64,000 nt of DNA, from contig QLIY01000642.1 in the NCBI GenBank assembly GCA_003260075.1, positions 1 to 64,000 on the forward strand. The letters are read 5' to 3'. The notes beneath the pieces were generated by a model. It was not told where the DNA came from. It saw only the letters and a program-made list of their open reading frames with translations, and did no database searches. Position 1 is the stretch's first letter, and every line of letters begins with the position of its first letter. Below, piece by piece: positions 54,201 through 64,000 of the stretch. The translations under genes were made by a program, and so were the position numbers. Source of the DNA: Phallusia mammillata (Eukaryota > Chordata > Ascidiacea > Phlebobranchia > Ascidiidae).

Positions 54201-57200
54201 TTCTCTCTTCTAGTAGATGTTTTTTCTGACGAGAAACCACAAGTTGAAAACGTTTTATGCGTAAAATGTCACGAACAATTTAATTAAATGCAGTTAAAAA
54301 TAGTTAAAATAGTTAGTTTTGAGTCCTGTTATTAACTTCTTTTTTTTACCATTACCTATGGAACAACAACGGCTTAATAACACAATCTTATTACCCGTTT
54401 AGGTACTTACATATATGCTGACATGATCGGTTCAAAAGCTGATGACGTAGCTTGGTATTCGAGTGAGACTCTGTCACCTTCACCAGCCAGTCCAGCTTGT
54501 CTTACTTTCTGGTATTATATCACTGGCAAAGAAGTGGGTACGGTTTCTGTAATCATGGAAAGCGTAAATTCAGACGCAAGGTTAGAATTCTAATTTCCAT
54601 TAATGGTTACTATTTTTAAGTCATTGCGTAAAACGGTACAAAGTATGATTTTGTCCGGGACAGATATGTCTTGTGGACTTTGACCGGCAGTCAAGCAGAT
54701 GATTGGTTACAAGCCACTGTACCCATCGTAAGCAGTTACCACAGAAGACTCTTAATCGAAGTTACATCAACTGGGGGAACTGACGGTATGATATACATTC
54801 CACCTTATAATAATTGTTTTCCGCAAATTATATCACGTACTGCAACAAACAAAACAGTTTTTGTGGTTTTAAAAACCGAATTTAGATAATTTGTCGCATA
54901 CGAGATAAGTTTTGTGTTGGTCCTCAACCCCTACTTCAGGTGTATAAATTAGTTTTATTTTACATTTTCCAATAGCCATTGTCGCTTTGGATGACATTTC
55001 ATTTATGACGCCCCACTGTGTCGTGAGTCCTTTATCAGCCACTCCTCCTGACGTCGGTGTTACTACACCCGAACCAGTAAATACCCAACCACCCCCCACA
55101 ACTGGACCCAGTGATTGCACATTTGACAGCGACATGTGTAACTGGTATACTGACCCGTCGTATCAAGGATCTTGGAAAAGGTAGAAGTGTGTGCTTAACA
55201 AGGTATTTTGGTTTGGTTAAGAAATATTGTATTTTAGACTCAACGGAAACGACCCAACACCCAACACTGGACCAGAAACCGACCACACCACTGGTACTAA
55301 CCAAGGTTACTACCTTTACATTGATTCAAGGTCCACAATTTCTAAGGGTAAGATTAAAGAATTCTGCTTTAGCTGAATAGATGTTTTTGCACCAACAGAA
55401 ACGAGGATAATTTTAAAAAGTCGTTTGTTTCAGCTGGCAACGTGGCTGTACTTTTGGGCCCCTTAAATCAGTTAAATGGTCAGAAGAAAACTATTTGTTT
55501 CTCGTTCTGGTATCATATGTATGGAGAGGGCATGGGTAGTTTGAGCGTTCACACGAAGACTAGACCTCATTTGGGAACAGCAATATGGGAAAGATCTGGT
55601 CATCAGAGCGGACGCTGGCAGCGTGCTTCTATTCAAATCGATATTGACGTAGATTTTCAGGTACAAATGAATAAAGTTATAGCTTTGTACATGTTACCCT
55701 ACTTGCCATACATTTCAACATTATTTTCTTCGTTTGTTATATGGTTGCCACAAATTCACTAGTAAACAATTTCCTTTTTATTATTTTTTAGCTCGCTTTT
55801 CAAGCTGTTGTCGGAGTGACGGATATCAGTGACGTGGCAATCGATGACATCACACTACTCGACGGCGAGTGCCAACCACGTGAGTAGAATCAAACGATAA
55901 AACTGCAACGAAAATTGCAGCGACACGCAGAAAACCAACGACATTTATGTTTTTCAGACGCCGGGGAAATCCACACTTGCGATTTCCAGTCCCCATCTCT
56001 ATGTTCCTTTACACAAGACCCGTCGGCTGATTTTCCTTGGACTTGGCAGAAAGGTTCAACTACATCAGCAAGCACTGGGCCAACCTCTGACCACACATAC
56101 CAGACTGCTGAAGGTGAAAAGAAAGTCAATTTTGCGACATTATTTCAGTTGTAATTATCAGTCAGCATGGTTTTGACGTTGATGTGATCAAACTTACGCA
56201 TTGAAATTCGGTGGATTGTGTTTAACACACCAAACTAAAGAGATTTATTTAGATGAAAGCTTTTTCAAAATTTAGCAATAACTTTTTATTATTTTAACAG
56301 CGTTTTTTCGCAAATCCACTTCATAACACCGATTTTTTAAACTTTAATGTATTTCCCAAAGTAATGTCAAATAATTGCTTTCAGGGTACTACTTATATGG
56401 TGAGATGAGTGGCCCAGTTCAGGGTGACAAAGCTCGTCTAATGTCTCCCATATATGGGGCGGAAAGTGGGTCTCACTGCGCCCAGTTCTTTTATCATATG
56501 TTGGGGACAAGAATCGGAAAACTATCTCTACATCAGCGCACTGTGAGTCAATTCGCCTTTAATTGATCCGATTTTAGTGTACATTAGTAAGCGAGGAAGC
56601 AATATTTCAAATGTTTGTGTTGCAAATACCTTATTTTTACTGCATGCTATATAAAAGTGCTTTGCCCGCTTTTTAAATGTTTTTTGCGACACCTATCTTA
56701 CCATTTTTAAACTAACAAAAATTCTGATTTGTATGCAATAAACGATTGTAGGAGGAGAAAGGAGATGTGGATTTTGAGCGGTGGTCATTGGACAGTAATC
56801 AGGGAAATCATTGGTTTAAAGCTAGGGTCAACATTCCATCAATATATGATTATGTGTTGGTGTTTGAAGCAGAGCGTGGTTCTGGTTTCGAGGGTGACAT
56901 AGCAATCGATGATGTGACAGTTTTTCAGCAGGAATGCCCGAAACAATGTCAGTACCACGATTTAAAAAAATGTTTAGTAGCTATTAGGCTATTAGATCGG
57001 CTCTTGTTCTGACTTTAATTGCATTTTAGTGGAATGTGATTTTGAGAACGACTTATGTGGTTGGATAAACCACGACACCAACGATAACTTTAATTGGATC
57101 GAAAGTCGAGGTATTTCGGGATCTGGACCATCTGGTGACCACAGCGCACAGGGAAACGGTGGGAAACCTTAAATATTGATGTAAAACTCTAACTCGTTTT

Positions 57201-60200
57201 GACTTTACTTGTAACCCGTTTAGAATATAATTAACACGATTTATTGTCAGAATATTTCATAATGTTCTGTATTTGTATGAACCAGGTTATTTCATTTTCG
57301 TTGAGAAATTCGGGTCTCTAGCTAGCGGCGACTTTGGTGAATTATGGAGTGAGGTTTTGGTCGACTCAATCTGTCTTAAGTTTTGGTTTAATATACAACA
57401 AACTGGAGTTGGAATTTTAAGAGTCCTACAGAGCTTCCCGGTAAATATTCCAAAGAACATGTAGTACATACTTTATTCAATTTATAACAGCAATCCTGCT
57501 ACAACTTGCGTTTTTATTCACTGCAAACTTTTTTCCATACAGGATCCTACAAATGTTACCGTTTGGGAATACACTGCTGGTACATCGGGATGGATGCAAG
57601 CAGCTGTCAGTGTTGATTACGTCAGAGATTACAGGGTATGCACTGAATGCATCATTTTGCTACAATTAAAAATTACAAAAACTTTTATCTGTTTTGACAG
57701 CTTGTCTTCCAAGCAACTCTTCAAGACAGCATTGGTTACATCGCAATTGATGATATCACATCTGAAACATCGTGTAATATTCAACCACCTGGTGCGGTTC
57801 CGCCACCACCCACATTGCCGCGTATGTTCAACACATTTTTATGATATAATAGTGCTTTGGTTGCTTTGTTTTATGAAGTAATACAACAGTATAGTTGCGA
57901 CGTAGTGCACAAATGCATTTCAGGTAATGGCATTTTGATTTTTCATATTATTAATATTCAACATGCAATTTTAGCACCCCAACCTTTGGATTGCTCATTC
58001 GAAGTTGACGCATGTGATTGGACAGACGACGCGTTGGCTGACGTAACGTGGTCACGTGCCAACAGTGCCACACCATCTTCAAACACAGGACCATCAACTG
58101 GTGCAAATGGCAGTAGCTGGTTCATGTTTTTTGAAACTTCCTCTCCAGCTGTAGCAAGCGATGTTGCGCGCTTCGTCAGTCCACCACAAACACCAGGTTT
58201 GAGACAAGTAAACATTTAACCATAAACATGGGAAATACTTACAAACTGGTAACTAGGGCAAATGGTATCCTGATTCCCGCGTTTGTGGTATTGGAAATGG
58301 CATTTTACACTTAAAATCCTTTCCTCATGCATTTTAATCTCATTAAAAAATTTCCCGAAATTTGTTGCCTGAAAATTATCATTTTGTATTGGAACTAAAC
58401 TGTAATAAAAAAGTTGCCGTACAAACGACAATAGGCGAACTAAAAGAAGATTTGGAATCATATGCGCATAGTAGGTACGCTAGGTTTAATTCGGTCATTA
58501 TTGCGGTTAGTACTTTGATAAAATAACACTTGTTTATGGTGGATGCAAACTTACTACTCCTCATGACGCCGGCTTCGGGAAAGCATGGAGTTGTTTTGCT
58601 GCAGTTAGTTGGCCAATGACACTCGCATTAATGTGTTGTGTTCACGGTCCCTTAATTATTGAGACACTGGTTCATGAGGCCAATTTGTCGTTTTCAAAAG
58701 ACCCTTATCGGACATCAACTTTTTGTGATTATATTGCAGGACAATATTGCCTGAAATTTTTCTACCACATGTACGGTAGCACTATGGGAACTTTAAATGT
58801 TTTCACCATGACATCAATCGTTACTCCACCAAACCTTCAGTGGACGAGATCAAAAAATTATGGAAATGTTTGGCTTGAGGCTGCAGTCGACATATACTCA
58901 GAAGCATCGTTTCAGGTACGAAGGTCAAAATCTATTGACGAAATACTCATGGTGCTCATATAAAATGCTAAACGCAATAGATAAATAAAAATGACCACGC
59001 ATGGAAAAGCGGAAAGTCAAACAATAAAATAACATAAACAAATCACAACAGACAAAATGTATTCCATGCTAATTGCCTAGTCAAGCCAACTCTAGCCTTT
59101 TTTCCATTTTTGTGTTTTACAATTCAACATCAATGTTTTTTGTCACTAGGTGTTGATAGAGGGTGTGCGTGGTACCAACTACTACAGCGACATTGGTATT
59201 GACGAGATTACTATGGCATCTGGCGTCTGTCCACCTCAACCAAACCTCGACACTTATTACTGCACGTTCGAAACGTCTGACTGTAGTTTCGCTAACGACC
59301 CGAATTCTGATTACCAGTGGTCCGAAGTAAATGGGGGAATTGGAAGCACTGCAACAGGCCCACAGACCGATCACACGCTTGGAACTAGCTCAGGTATTAA
59401 TTCAATGCGGTTTGGACACCCCTGGGTTAGAGGTTTTAAACCTTTACAAATTCTGTACTTAATGTTATTATAAAAGTTTCCACAACTACAAATTCCACAA
59501 ACTGATTGCACAGCATAAATAAGTAGGTTGATTTGATTCACTGTTTTCATGTTCATGTTAATGTTAAACGCGTACCAATCCGTTTCGCGATCCATGTCAA
59601 CCCTCTTCAAAGGGCTTCTCTTTGGTCTGCAAGAGTTTGCTCGAAACCTGATTCAGAACTATTTATTTGGAACTGGTTCTGACTCGAACAAAACGAACTT
59701 GGAATTGAAATAAAATTTCGTCCCTCGATGAAACGATTTATAAAAAAAATTTAAACTTTGAATCACATTCCAAAATTTAGCAAAATTACCTGAGAGAATC
59801 TGAATCAAATACTTCTCTTCTGAAATTGATGTGTAAGTTAACAGAGATTCATAAATGGTAATTATAAAATAGCCACAGGGGTGCTTTTATTACAAAACCC
59901 GACCAATATCGACTCCAATACTTAATTGAGGATACCCACCGAAAATTACCCAAGATAGGTCTGGTAAAAAATAATGATGGTGTAACAAACTATAACTGCA
60001 TGCGATTGAATATATACACACATACTTGTGTTATACCAACGGTTATAGCTGTTATCACTGCAATTAATTTAAGGCCAACTGATCTTTAATAATTTATGAT
60101 TGGAGGGAATTTTCACATCTGTGCTTTGCTCATTTTCAGCGTCACAGGAAGCAACAATAACATGTAATTACGTTTTTCACTGTTGTGGTTCCACATTTAT

Positions 60201-63200
60201 CCTCGCATATTAATAATTAATTTGTTCACACCCATATCAAAATCCATGGCATTGTTAATAGTGTACAGAGGTTTTTATGTATTTGACTTGTACAGGATTG
60301 TATTTGAAACGCTTCTATTCGATCCAACAAAAGCAAACATTGAGGCTTACATTAAAAGCACACGCGCCCCAAGATTGCGTGACGTTTTGCGTAGGCTGTT
60401 GACGTTGTGTTAAAAATAAGTGCATGTTTTGAAAAGAACAGGTTGCACACAATAGTCGAACGCATAAAAATAAACTTTATGAACGTGATATCGAGAGATG
60501 AACATTTGGTGAAATATTTACATTTCTCTCGCCGAGTCATTGCACAGAACAGCGCCTTGCTGGTTCGTATCCACAACCCTCAATGGTCGCGTCAACTCCT
60601 TCCCAGAAAATGATGACCACTCACGACACGATACCGGAAAACTATTTTTAGATTTATTTTGTCGTTTGCTGTAACGCTTGAATTGTATGGACATCACAAC
60701 AATACAAATGAGTCTTCTTACCACACAGATACGTATCAGGCCTTGTTTTTGCATTGAAGGATAGATTTTATGGGTGTTTGTGAATGATCGATCAACGAAT
60801 AACATCTGATGAAGTCATTTGTCAGGTCGATAGCGTCATGCGTGTTGTTTTACTCGCATGACTTCTGTTACCAACACGATTTTTGCTCCTTAAAACCAAA
60901 ACAGGACAGAGTCTTTCAAGTCCATTGGCAAATGAGCAGATTGTGGCTAAGTTGGCGAACAAAAGATCCACACTGCTTATCACTTCCCATGAAAAACATA
61001 TCAAACCACCAGCGGATAGAGCCATGCATACTGATATCATCACCGATGACATGATGCAAACAAACATGCTAATGGCCAGACGAGCAACGAGTCTCTTTAT
61101 GTCCTTTTCTGTAGATGAGATGAAGTTCATGCAACATTGTTGGGTGGCAATTTTTTCACCGTGCAAAATTGGTCGAACAGTTAGGATTAGCAATTCAACT
61201 TTGAACGCTAAGCTTACTACAAGAAACGTCACGCTTGTGGGTAGAATGTATTGGTGGAGCGCGTTGTCCTTGAATACAACGACGCAGTGACCAGCGACGT
61301 CCGGCAGGCAAATGCAGAAATGGAAAAGGACAACCGTTCCTATGATGTTCACGTAAATTCCCACGATTACCATTCTGCTAATGTATTTGACACTTCTCGT
61401 CTGTGAATCTTTCAGTAGGGGATCGTTGTAGAAACCGCGTTGTCGAGACCACAAGACAGTGTGTACGCACAATGTAGACGTGGTAAAACAGAATTTCATT
61501 ATAGCTCCGTAGGCTTCGCAGCCTAACGCCGGTGGAAATCGATTCAAATTTACACACGTTATTGTGGTGAATACGAATGAAAAGAAAACTCCTGCGATGT
61601 AGATACGATTGATGGGCGATGCTTCAACTCTCGACCAATTTCGTATCTCGTACACCGCGACCAGTGTCTGCATGTAAACGTTCAGAACAAGTAATGTTAT
61701 CGCTGAACCTGTCGAACTTTCCACGCAGAGTTTTTTTTCTTGTAACAAATCGCACATTGAATTATTTATTCCATGCAATGAGCAGTTGGTGATAATCCGT
61801 TCCTGTTCGTTTTCGGGACGGCTACAAAATCCCATATTTTTTTCTCTTTTTACTGCCTTGACACCGCAGGTCTGATGGTCAGGCCCAGTGTTTTCTCTTA
61901 TTGGCGTCAACCAATGACTCTTTGAGACATTGGAAGTTGGGCAAATTCTGCATCAACCTAACACAGTAACTGTAAATCACCAAAGAAGTTTAGAAATTAC
62001 CTTACTAAAGTGAAAATCAAATGCACCTGTCACTTTCGCTATTATGAACTACAATGGTGATGGCTTTAGTTAAAATGTGACACAACACTGGCAGGAAGCC
62101 ACAGCTAATGCTCCAGCGCGGTGGTTTTTTACTCGGTAAAGAAGAAGAGACGTTGTCATGCAGATGATTAATCATTTTTTCTTGCAATGCCTTGGTTTTT
62201 TACAAGACCGTATAGGATCCAGTGGTTAACTAAATCAAGCACCATTTTATACCACTAACTTCCTTGCTCTAAGCTTGAACCTCGAAATACTGTAAAGAGA
62301 TTTAAATACAACTTCTTGCAAACTGGATCACTTTGACTGCTTAGCTGAACATTTCCGTCTATCAATTAAGTCTTACATTATTTGTTACCCGGAGTTGAGA
62401 ACTGTGGACATGAGTTAAATCCTAAAACTAATCAAGTCACCTATTCAACCAAGATAGATTATGAAATATTTTTTATTATTTACAGGTTATTATATGGTGG
62501 CAAGTGCGGACCAGGCTACGCCAAACGAAGTTGCGACATTACTAACCCCGGTCTATACAATGACTGGCACCGATGTGTGTGTTGACTTTTTCTACCACAT
62601 GTACGGAAGTGATATGGGATCCGTGCGGTTACAACAGCGCGACGGGACGGGCACGGTTTTGAACGAAATTTGGTCTATGCAGGGAAATCAAGGTGTGGTT
62701 TTCTTTCATTGCGTTTGTTAATGTTGCAACATGACACATTTGTGAGGTCACTTGTTACTTGTACGTGTTGGCCTTGATTTCTGATCTAAAATTTTCTGAG
62801 CAATCGGTTGGATTAACTTTCATGGTGACAACCAGAACCTTGGTAAAGTAGTATATCTACGATGGCATGCCGTCTTACATCATACCTAGCTGCAACTATT
62901 GTTTTGTCAGCGCAAAATGTTGAAACTGCTACGTTTAACAACAGCGTTCAATGGGTAAATAATCTTTGACTTTCGATCTGTGTGGCGGTCAAGCCGTGTA
63001 GCTTTAATGGGTAATATTATCAAAGTTATCAATAATGGCGGAAAATCGTAAGAATCGCTAACACTCTTTCAGGTAGCGAAATGTATTCCCAGCTTACCAA
63101 CCAGATGCGACTTGCTAGTTACATTGCTTTGTAGGAAACATCTGGCTTCCTGGTCAAACTACATTTACCAAATCTGATGGAAGCTCGTTTCAACTTTCGT

Positions 63201-63360
63201 TTGAAGTGACGAGAGGGCCTGGCGCACTGTCAGATGTGGCTGTGGATGATGTCGTAGTTTATAAGGGATCATGTACCAGTCAAGGAACGTGTTCGTTCAA
63301 CTTCGGTCCTTGTACTTGGGTTCAGCGCACAGACGACGAATTCGATTGGATACTTAACTC
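42969..63360 (+). CDS. Multi-MAM-domain extracellular protein (continues past window)
   Basis: A secreted or surface protein starting with a signal peptide (MHPGGTWLWKFAVVAVLARF, exon 42969-43041). At least ten MAM domains follow, each with the family's C-x-FE start, GP..DHT.G, YYmf.E, FWYHMYG..(I/M)G, G.QG..W and D(I/V)AIDD(V/I) motifs: MAM1 43105-45990, MAM2 46225-48440, MAM3 49462-52650, MAM4 52741-53838, MAM5 54011-55020, MAM6 55110-55880, MAM7 55960-56947, MAM8 57030-57780, MAM9 57990-59235, MAM10 59255-63280, and the start of MAM11 (TCSFNFGPC) at 63290. Each domain is split over two to five exons. An AbfB domain lies between MAM2 and MAM3 and a Cys-rich insert interrupts MAM3. Thr/Pro linkers (TPEPVNTQPPPTTGPS) occur before MAM6. 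MAM domains mediate adhesion or oligomerisation; this chain most resembles MALRD1-like arrays, but I see no LDL-A modules. The C-terminus is outside the window. Confidence 0.9.
43423..43578. repeat. Minisatellite of about 30-36 bp units
   Basis: Five to six imperfect units of 'aacccgatctgtaaattatattt' with variable T/A spacers, in the first long MAM-gene intron. Related 'aacccgat(cc)' words flank it, and the neighbourhood (43590-44000) is rich in 'aacccgaac'-like words. Confidence 0.75.
44092..44625. mobile_element. hAT-type MITE, 534 bp, in MAM-gene intron 2
   Basis: Ends CAGTGGTTCCCAACC and GGTTGGGAACCACTG are perfect inverses, flanked by the exact 8-bp duplication CTCTAAAG (44084-44091 and 44626-44633). 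GGACCGG motifs sit near both ends. No transposase is present. Confidence 0.93.
46745..46970. other. Possible SINE-like fragment in a MAM-gene intron
   Basis: The stretch is GC-richer than its surroundings and contains 'ggtacgagtcctacc', reminiscent of a tRNA T-arm/B-box. I could not fold a full tRNA head or find a tail, so this is only a suspicion. Confidence 0.2.
47181..47662. mobile_element. hAT-type MITE interrupted by a 75-base G run
   Basis: Ends CAGTGGTTCTCAAACTT and AAGTTTAAGAACCGCTG, with the exact 8-bp duplication GTTCAACG on both sides (47173-47180 and 47663-47670). The G run (47571-47645) replaces part of the 3' terminal region, so element length is uncertain. It sits in the intron before exon 47708. 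Confidence 0.88.
47571..47645. other. 75-base G run (probable gap placeholder)
   Basis: Uninterrupted G inside a MITE whose two ends and target duplication are otherwise consistent. Confidence 0.7.
48587..49327 (+). other. AbfB (CBM42-type) beta-trefoil domain of the MAM protein
   Basis: Two exons (48587-48894 and 49195-49327) join in frame with the MAM2 end (NCSG|Q) and with MAM3. They encode three similar units. The second reads SVSFESEAQPFYYLRHRNYF then LYLDP and DDATFFPR. The third reads YTVYESSNYPNHYIRHD then DASFQL. S.ES..YP..Y.RH...L.L and (D)DA(T/S)F are hallmarks of the arabinofuranosidase-B sugar-binding domain. The first unit is the most diverged. In fungi and bacteria this fold binds arabinose side chains; in this animal protein a carbohydrate-binding role is an inference. 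Confidence 0.85.
50539..50604. other. 66-base G run (probable gap placeholder)
   Basis: It follows 'ccccaaaa', where the other tandem units continue 'atggg', so the gap starts inside a repeat unit. Confidence 0.7.
51201..51289. other. 89-base G run (probable gap placeholder)
   Basis: Uninterrupted G near the right end of the inverted-repeat element. Collapsed tandem repeats commonly cause assembly gaps here. Confidence 0.7.
60294..60416 (+). pseudogene. Isolated GPCR TM7/helix-8-like segment
   Basis: After a plausible acceptor (TTGTACAG) the plus strand encodes IVFETLLFDPTKANIEAYIK and then STRAPRLRDVLRRLLTLC-stop. The arrangement N..AY followed by an amphipathic basic helix and Cys resembles the end of a class A receptor. 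No upstream receptor exons are seen on this strand, so it may be a relic or a chance frame. Confidence 0.25.
60822..61910 (-). CDS. Intronless seven-span membrane protein nested in a MAM intron
   Basis: A 362-residue open frame without introns, antisense to its host gene. Seven hydrophobic segments are visible: ITLLVLNVYMQTLVAVYEI, IYIAGVFFSFVFTTITCV, MKFCFTTSTLCVHTVLW, MVIVGIYVNIIGTVVLFHF, ILPTSVTFLVVSLAFKVELL, LAISMFVCIMSSVMISVCM and VDLLFANLATICSFANGL. The N-terminus is Cys-rich with NCS and NNS glycosylation sites. A conserved-looking WSRQRGFYNDP follows span 3 and a basic tail ends the protein. I do not see DRY or NPxxY, so it is GPCR-like by topology only. The start may instead be the Met at residue 26 (61835). 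The lack of introns beside intron-rich neighbours suggests retroposition or a single-exon receptor family. Confidence 0.7.
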   Translation of the reverse strand: MTPIRENTGPDHQTCGVKAVKREKNMGFCSRPENEQERIITNCSLHGINNSMCDLLQEKKLCVESSTGSAITLLVLNVYMQTLVAVYEIRNWSRVEASPINRIYIAGVFFSFVFTTITCVNLNRFPPALGCEAYGAIMKFCFTTSTLCVHTVLWSRQRGFYNDPLLKDSQTRSVKYISRMVIVGIYVNIIGTVVLFHFCICLPDVAGHCVVVFKDNALHQYILPTSVTFLVVSLAFKVELLILTVRPILHGEKIATQQCCMNFISSTEKDIKRLVARLAISMFVCIMSSVMISVCMALSAGGLICFSWEVISSVDLLFANLATICSFANGLERLCPVLVLRSKNRVGNRSHASKTTRMTLST

Positions 63361-63475
63361 GGTACTTTTACCTTGGTTGTTCAGTATTTCGTGAGCTGTT
63401 CAGATCTAGTTGTTTATACATTTGTTGGCGAAATTGCGGCATAACATTAACTAGTCCTTGTCGGTTTCTTTAGCA

Positions 63476-63899
63476 CAGTGATTCCTAACCTTTCTGTAGT
63501 CGTTGCTTTCCATCAACCGATTAATGCGAGGCAAAACGTCATTTGACACAATATCTCGTATGTCATGTTTTAGCTGCGACATTATATGAAAAGAATATAA
63601 AATTTATTACATTCAGTGCGCTTTTTGCACTTGCAGTACACCTCAATTCCTTGGAAACTAGTTTGATGGTGAGCGCATAAATGTTTTGTTTTAGTTATGA
63701 CGAAACAGATCAAGAAAACGCATGCTATTTGCACAAAAAGTTACTAGCGTCCTAATTTTGCACCATCATAGCAAGTGATACGCAAACCAGTGTTTTAAAT
63801 AACAAACGTTTTATCTGGAATAGCGATTCGTGTGCAAAAACATAAAATGAAAAAATGAAATACCAAAAGGTGCTGCGTCCCACTGTTTGGAAACCACTG
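63476..63899. mobile_element. hAT-type MITE near the window end
   Basis: Ends CAGTGATTCCTAACCTTTCT and TTTGGAAACCACTG, with an exact 8-bp duplication CTTTAGCA (63468-63475 and 63900-63907). It lies in the intron after the first MAM11 exon. Confidence 0.85.
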
Positions 63900-64000
63900 C
63901 TTTAGCACCAACGTTGCTGCGTTATTCTTGCAATTTGCTTTGCACCAAATAAAGTTATGATCAATTCGCCCAACCTTGTAATAGATTGCACTATCAGATC

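Larger units (their letters stand above)
59395..62485. other. Long MAM-gene intron containing a nested gene
   Basis: This intron splits MAM10 between TLGTSSG and GYYMVASADQ. It is the longest in the gene, about 3.1 kb, and holds the antisense membrane-protein gene at 60822-61910 plus an isolated coding-like segment at 60287-60413. The remainder shows nothing I can name. Confidence 0.7.

Noticed and set aside
60822-61910. Calling the nested gene a rhodopsin-class receptor
   Set aside because: It has seven spans but no DRY, CWxP or NPxxY motif that I can see, so topology alone does not support the class.

Overview
This is a 64 kb stretch of an animal nuclear genome. The genes are intron-rich, with short AT-rich introns and canonical GT/AG splice sites. 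The gene content (heparanase, a CSPG4/NG2-type proteoglycan ending in QYWV, a multi-MAM extracellular protein, rhodopsin-like receptors) fits a chordate. The compact introns, many short hAT-type MITEs and high difference between apparent allelic copies fit an ascidian tunicate. I cannot name the species. Layout: (1) 1-1.3 kb is a mosaic of MITE fragments. (2) 1.3-8.6 kb, minus strand, holds a tandem cluster of class A GPCR-like genes: two complete six-exon genes whose frames I could join exactly (405 and 390 aa) and a decayed third copy between them. (3) 8.6-11.4 kb is intergenic with a LINE 3' end and a hAT-type MITE. (4) 11.4-17.2 kb, plus strand, is a heparanase gene (13 exons, 548 aa once false duplications are collapsed). 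(5) 17.2-22.2 kb is dominated by nested and tandem MITEs, with a small unassigned coding-like stretch. (6) 22.2-40.95 kb, plus strand, is a CSPG4/NG2 orthologue: signal peptide, laminin-G domains, CSPG repeats, one membrane span, and a tail ending in the PDZ ligand QYWV. (7) 40.95-42.97 kb is intergenic. (8) 42.97 kb to the window end, plus strand, is a secreted or surface protein with at least ten MAM domains, an AbfB-type beta-trefoil between MAM2 and MAM3, and a Cys-rich PAN-like insert inside MAM3. A long intron of this gene holds an intronless antisense gene for a seven-span membrane protein. Heparanase, CSPG4 and the MAM protein all act at the cell surface or in matrix, but I see no evidence that the three are one system. 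The most striking pattern is about 32 runs of pure G or C. Short runs are always 10-13 bases and most sit between two slightly different copies of the same sequence; long runs are 66-98 bases. They are G in 0-20 kb, C in 21.7-32.5 kb and G again in 33.7-51.3 kb. One long run lies in the CSPG4 tail exon, and only deleting it (or changing its length) restores the frame. The simplest reading is that these are scaffold gap placeholders (N) converted to G, with a minimum gap of 10 where overlapping allelic contigs were not merged, and with C where a sub-scaffold was reverse-complemented. The apparent tandem exon duplications should therefore not be taken as biology without read-level proof.
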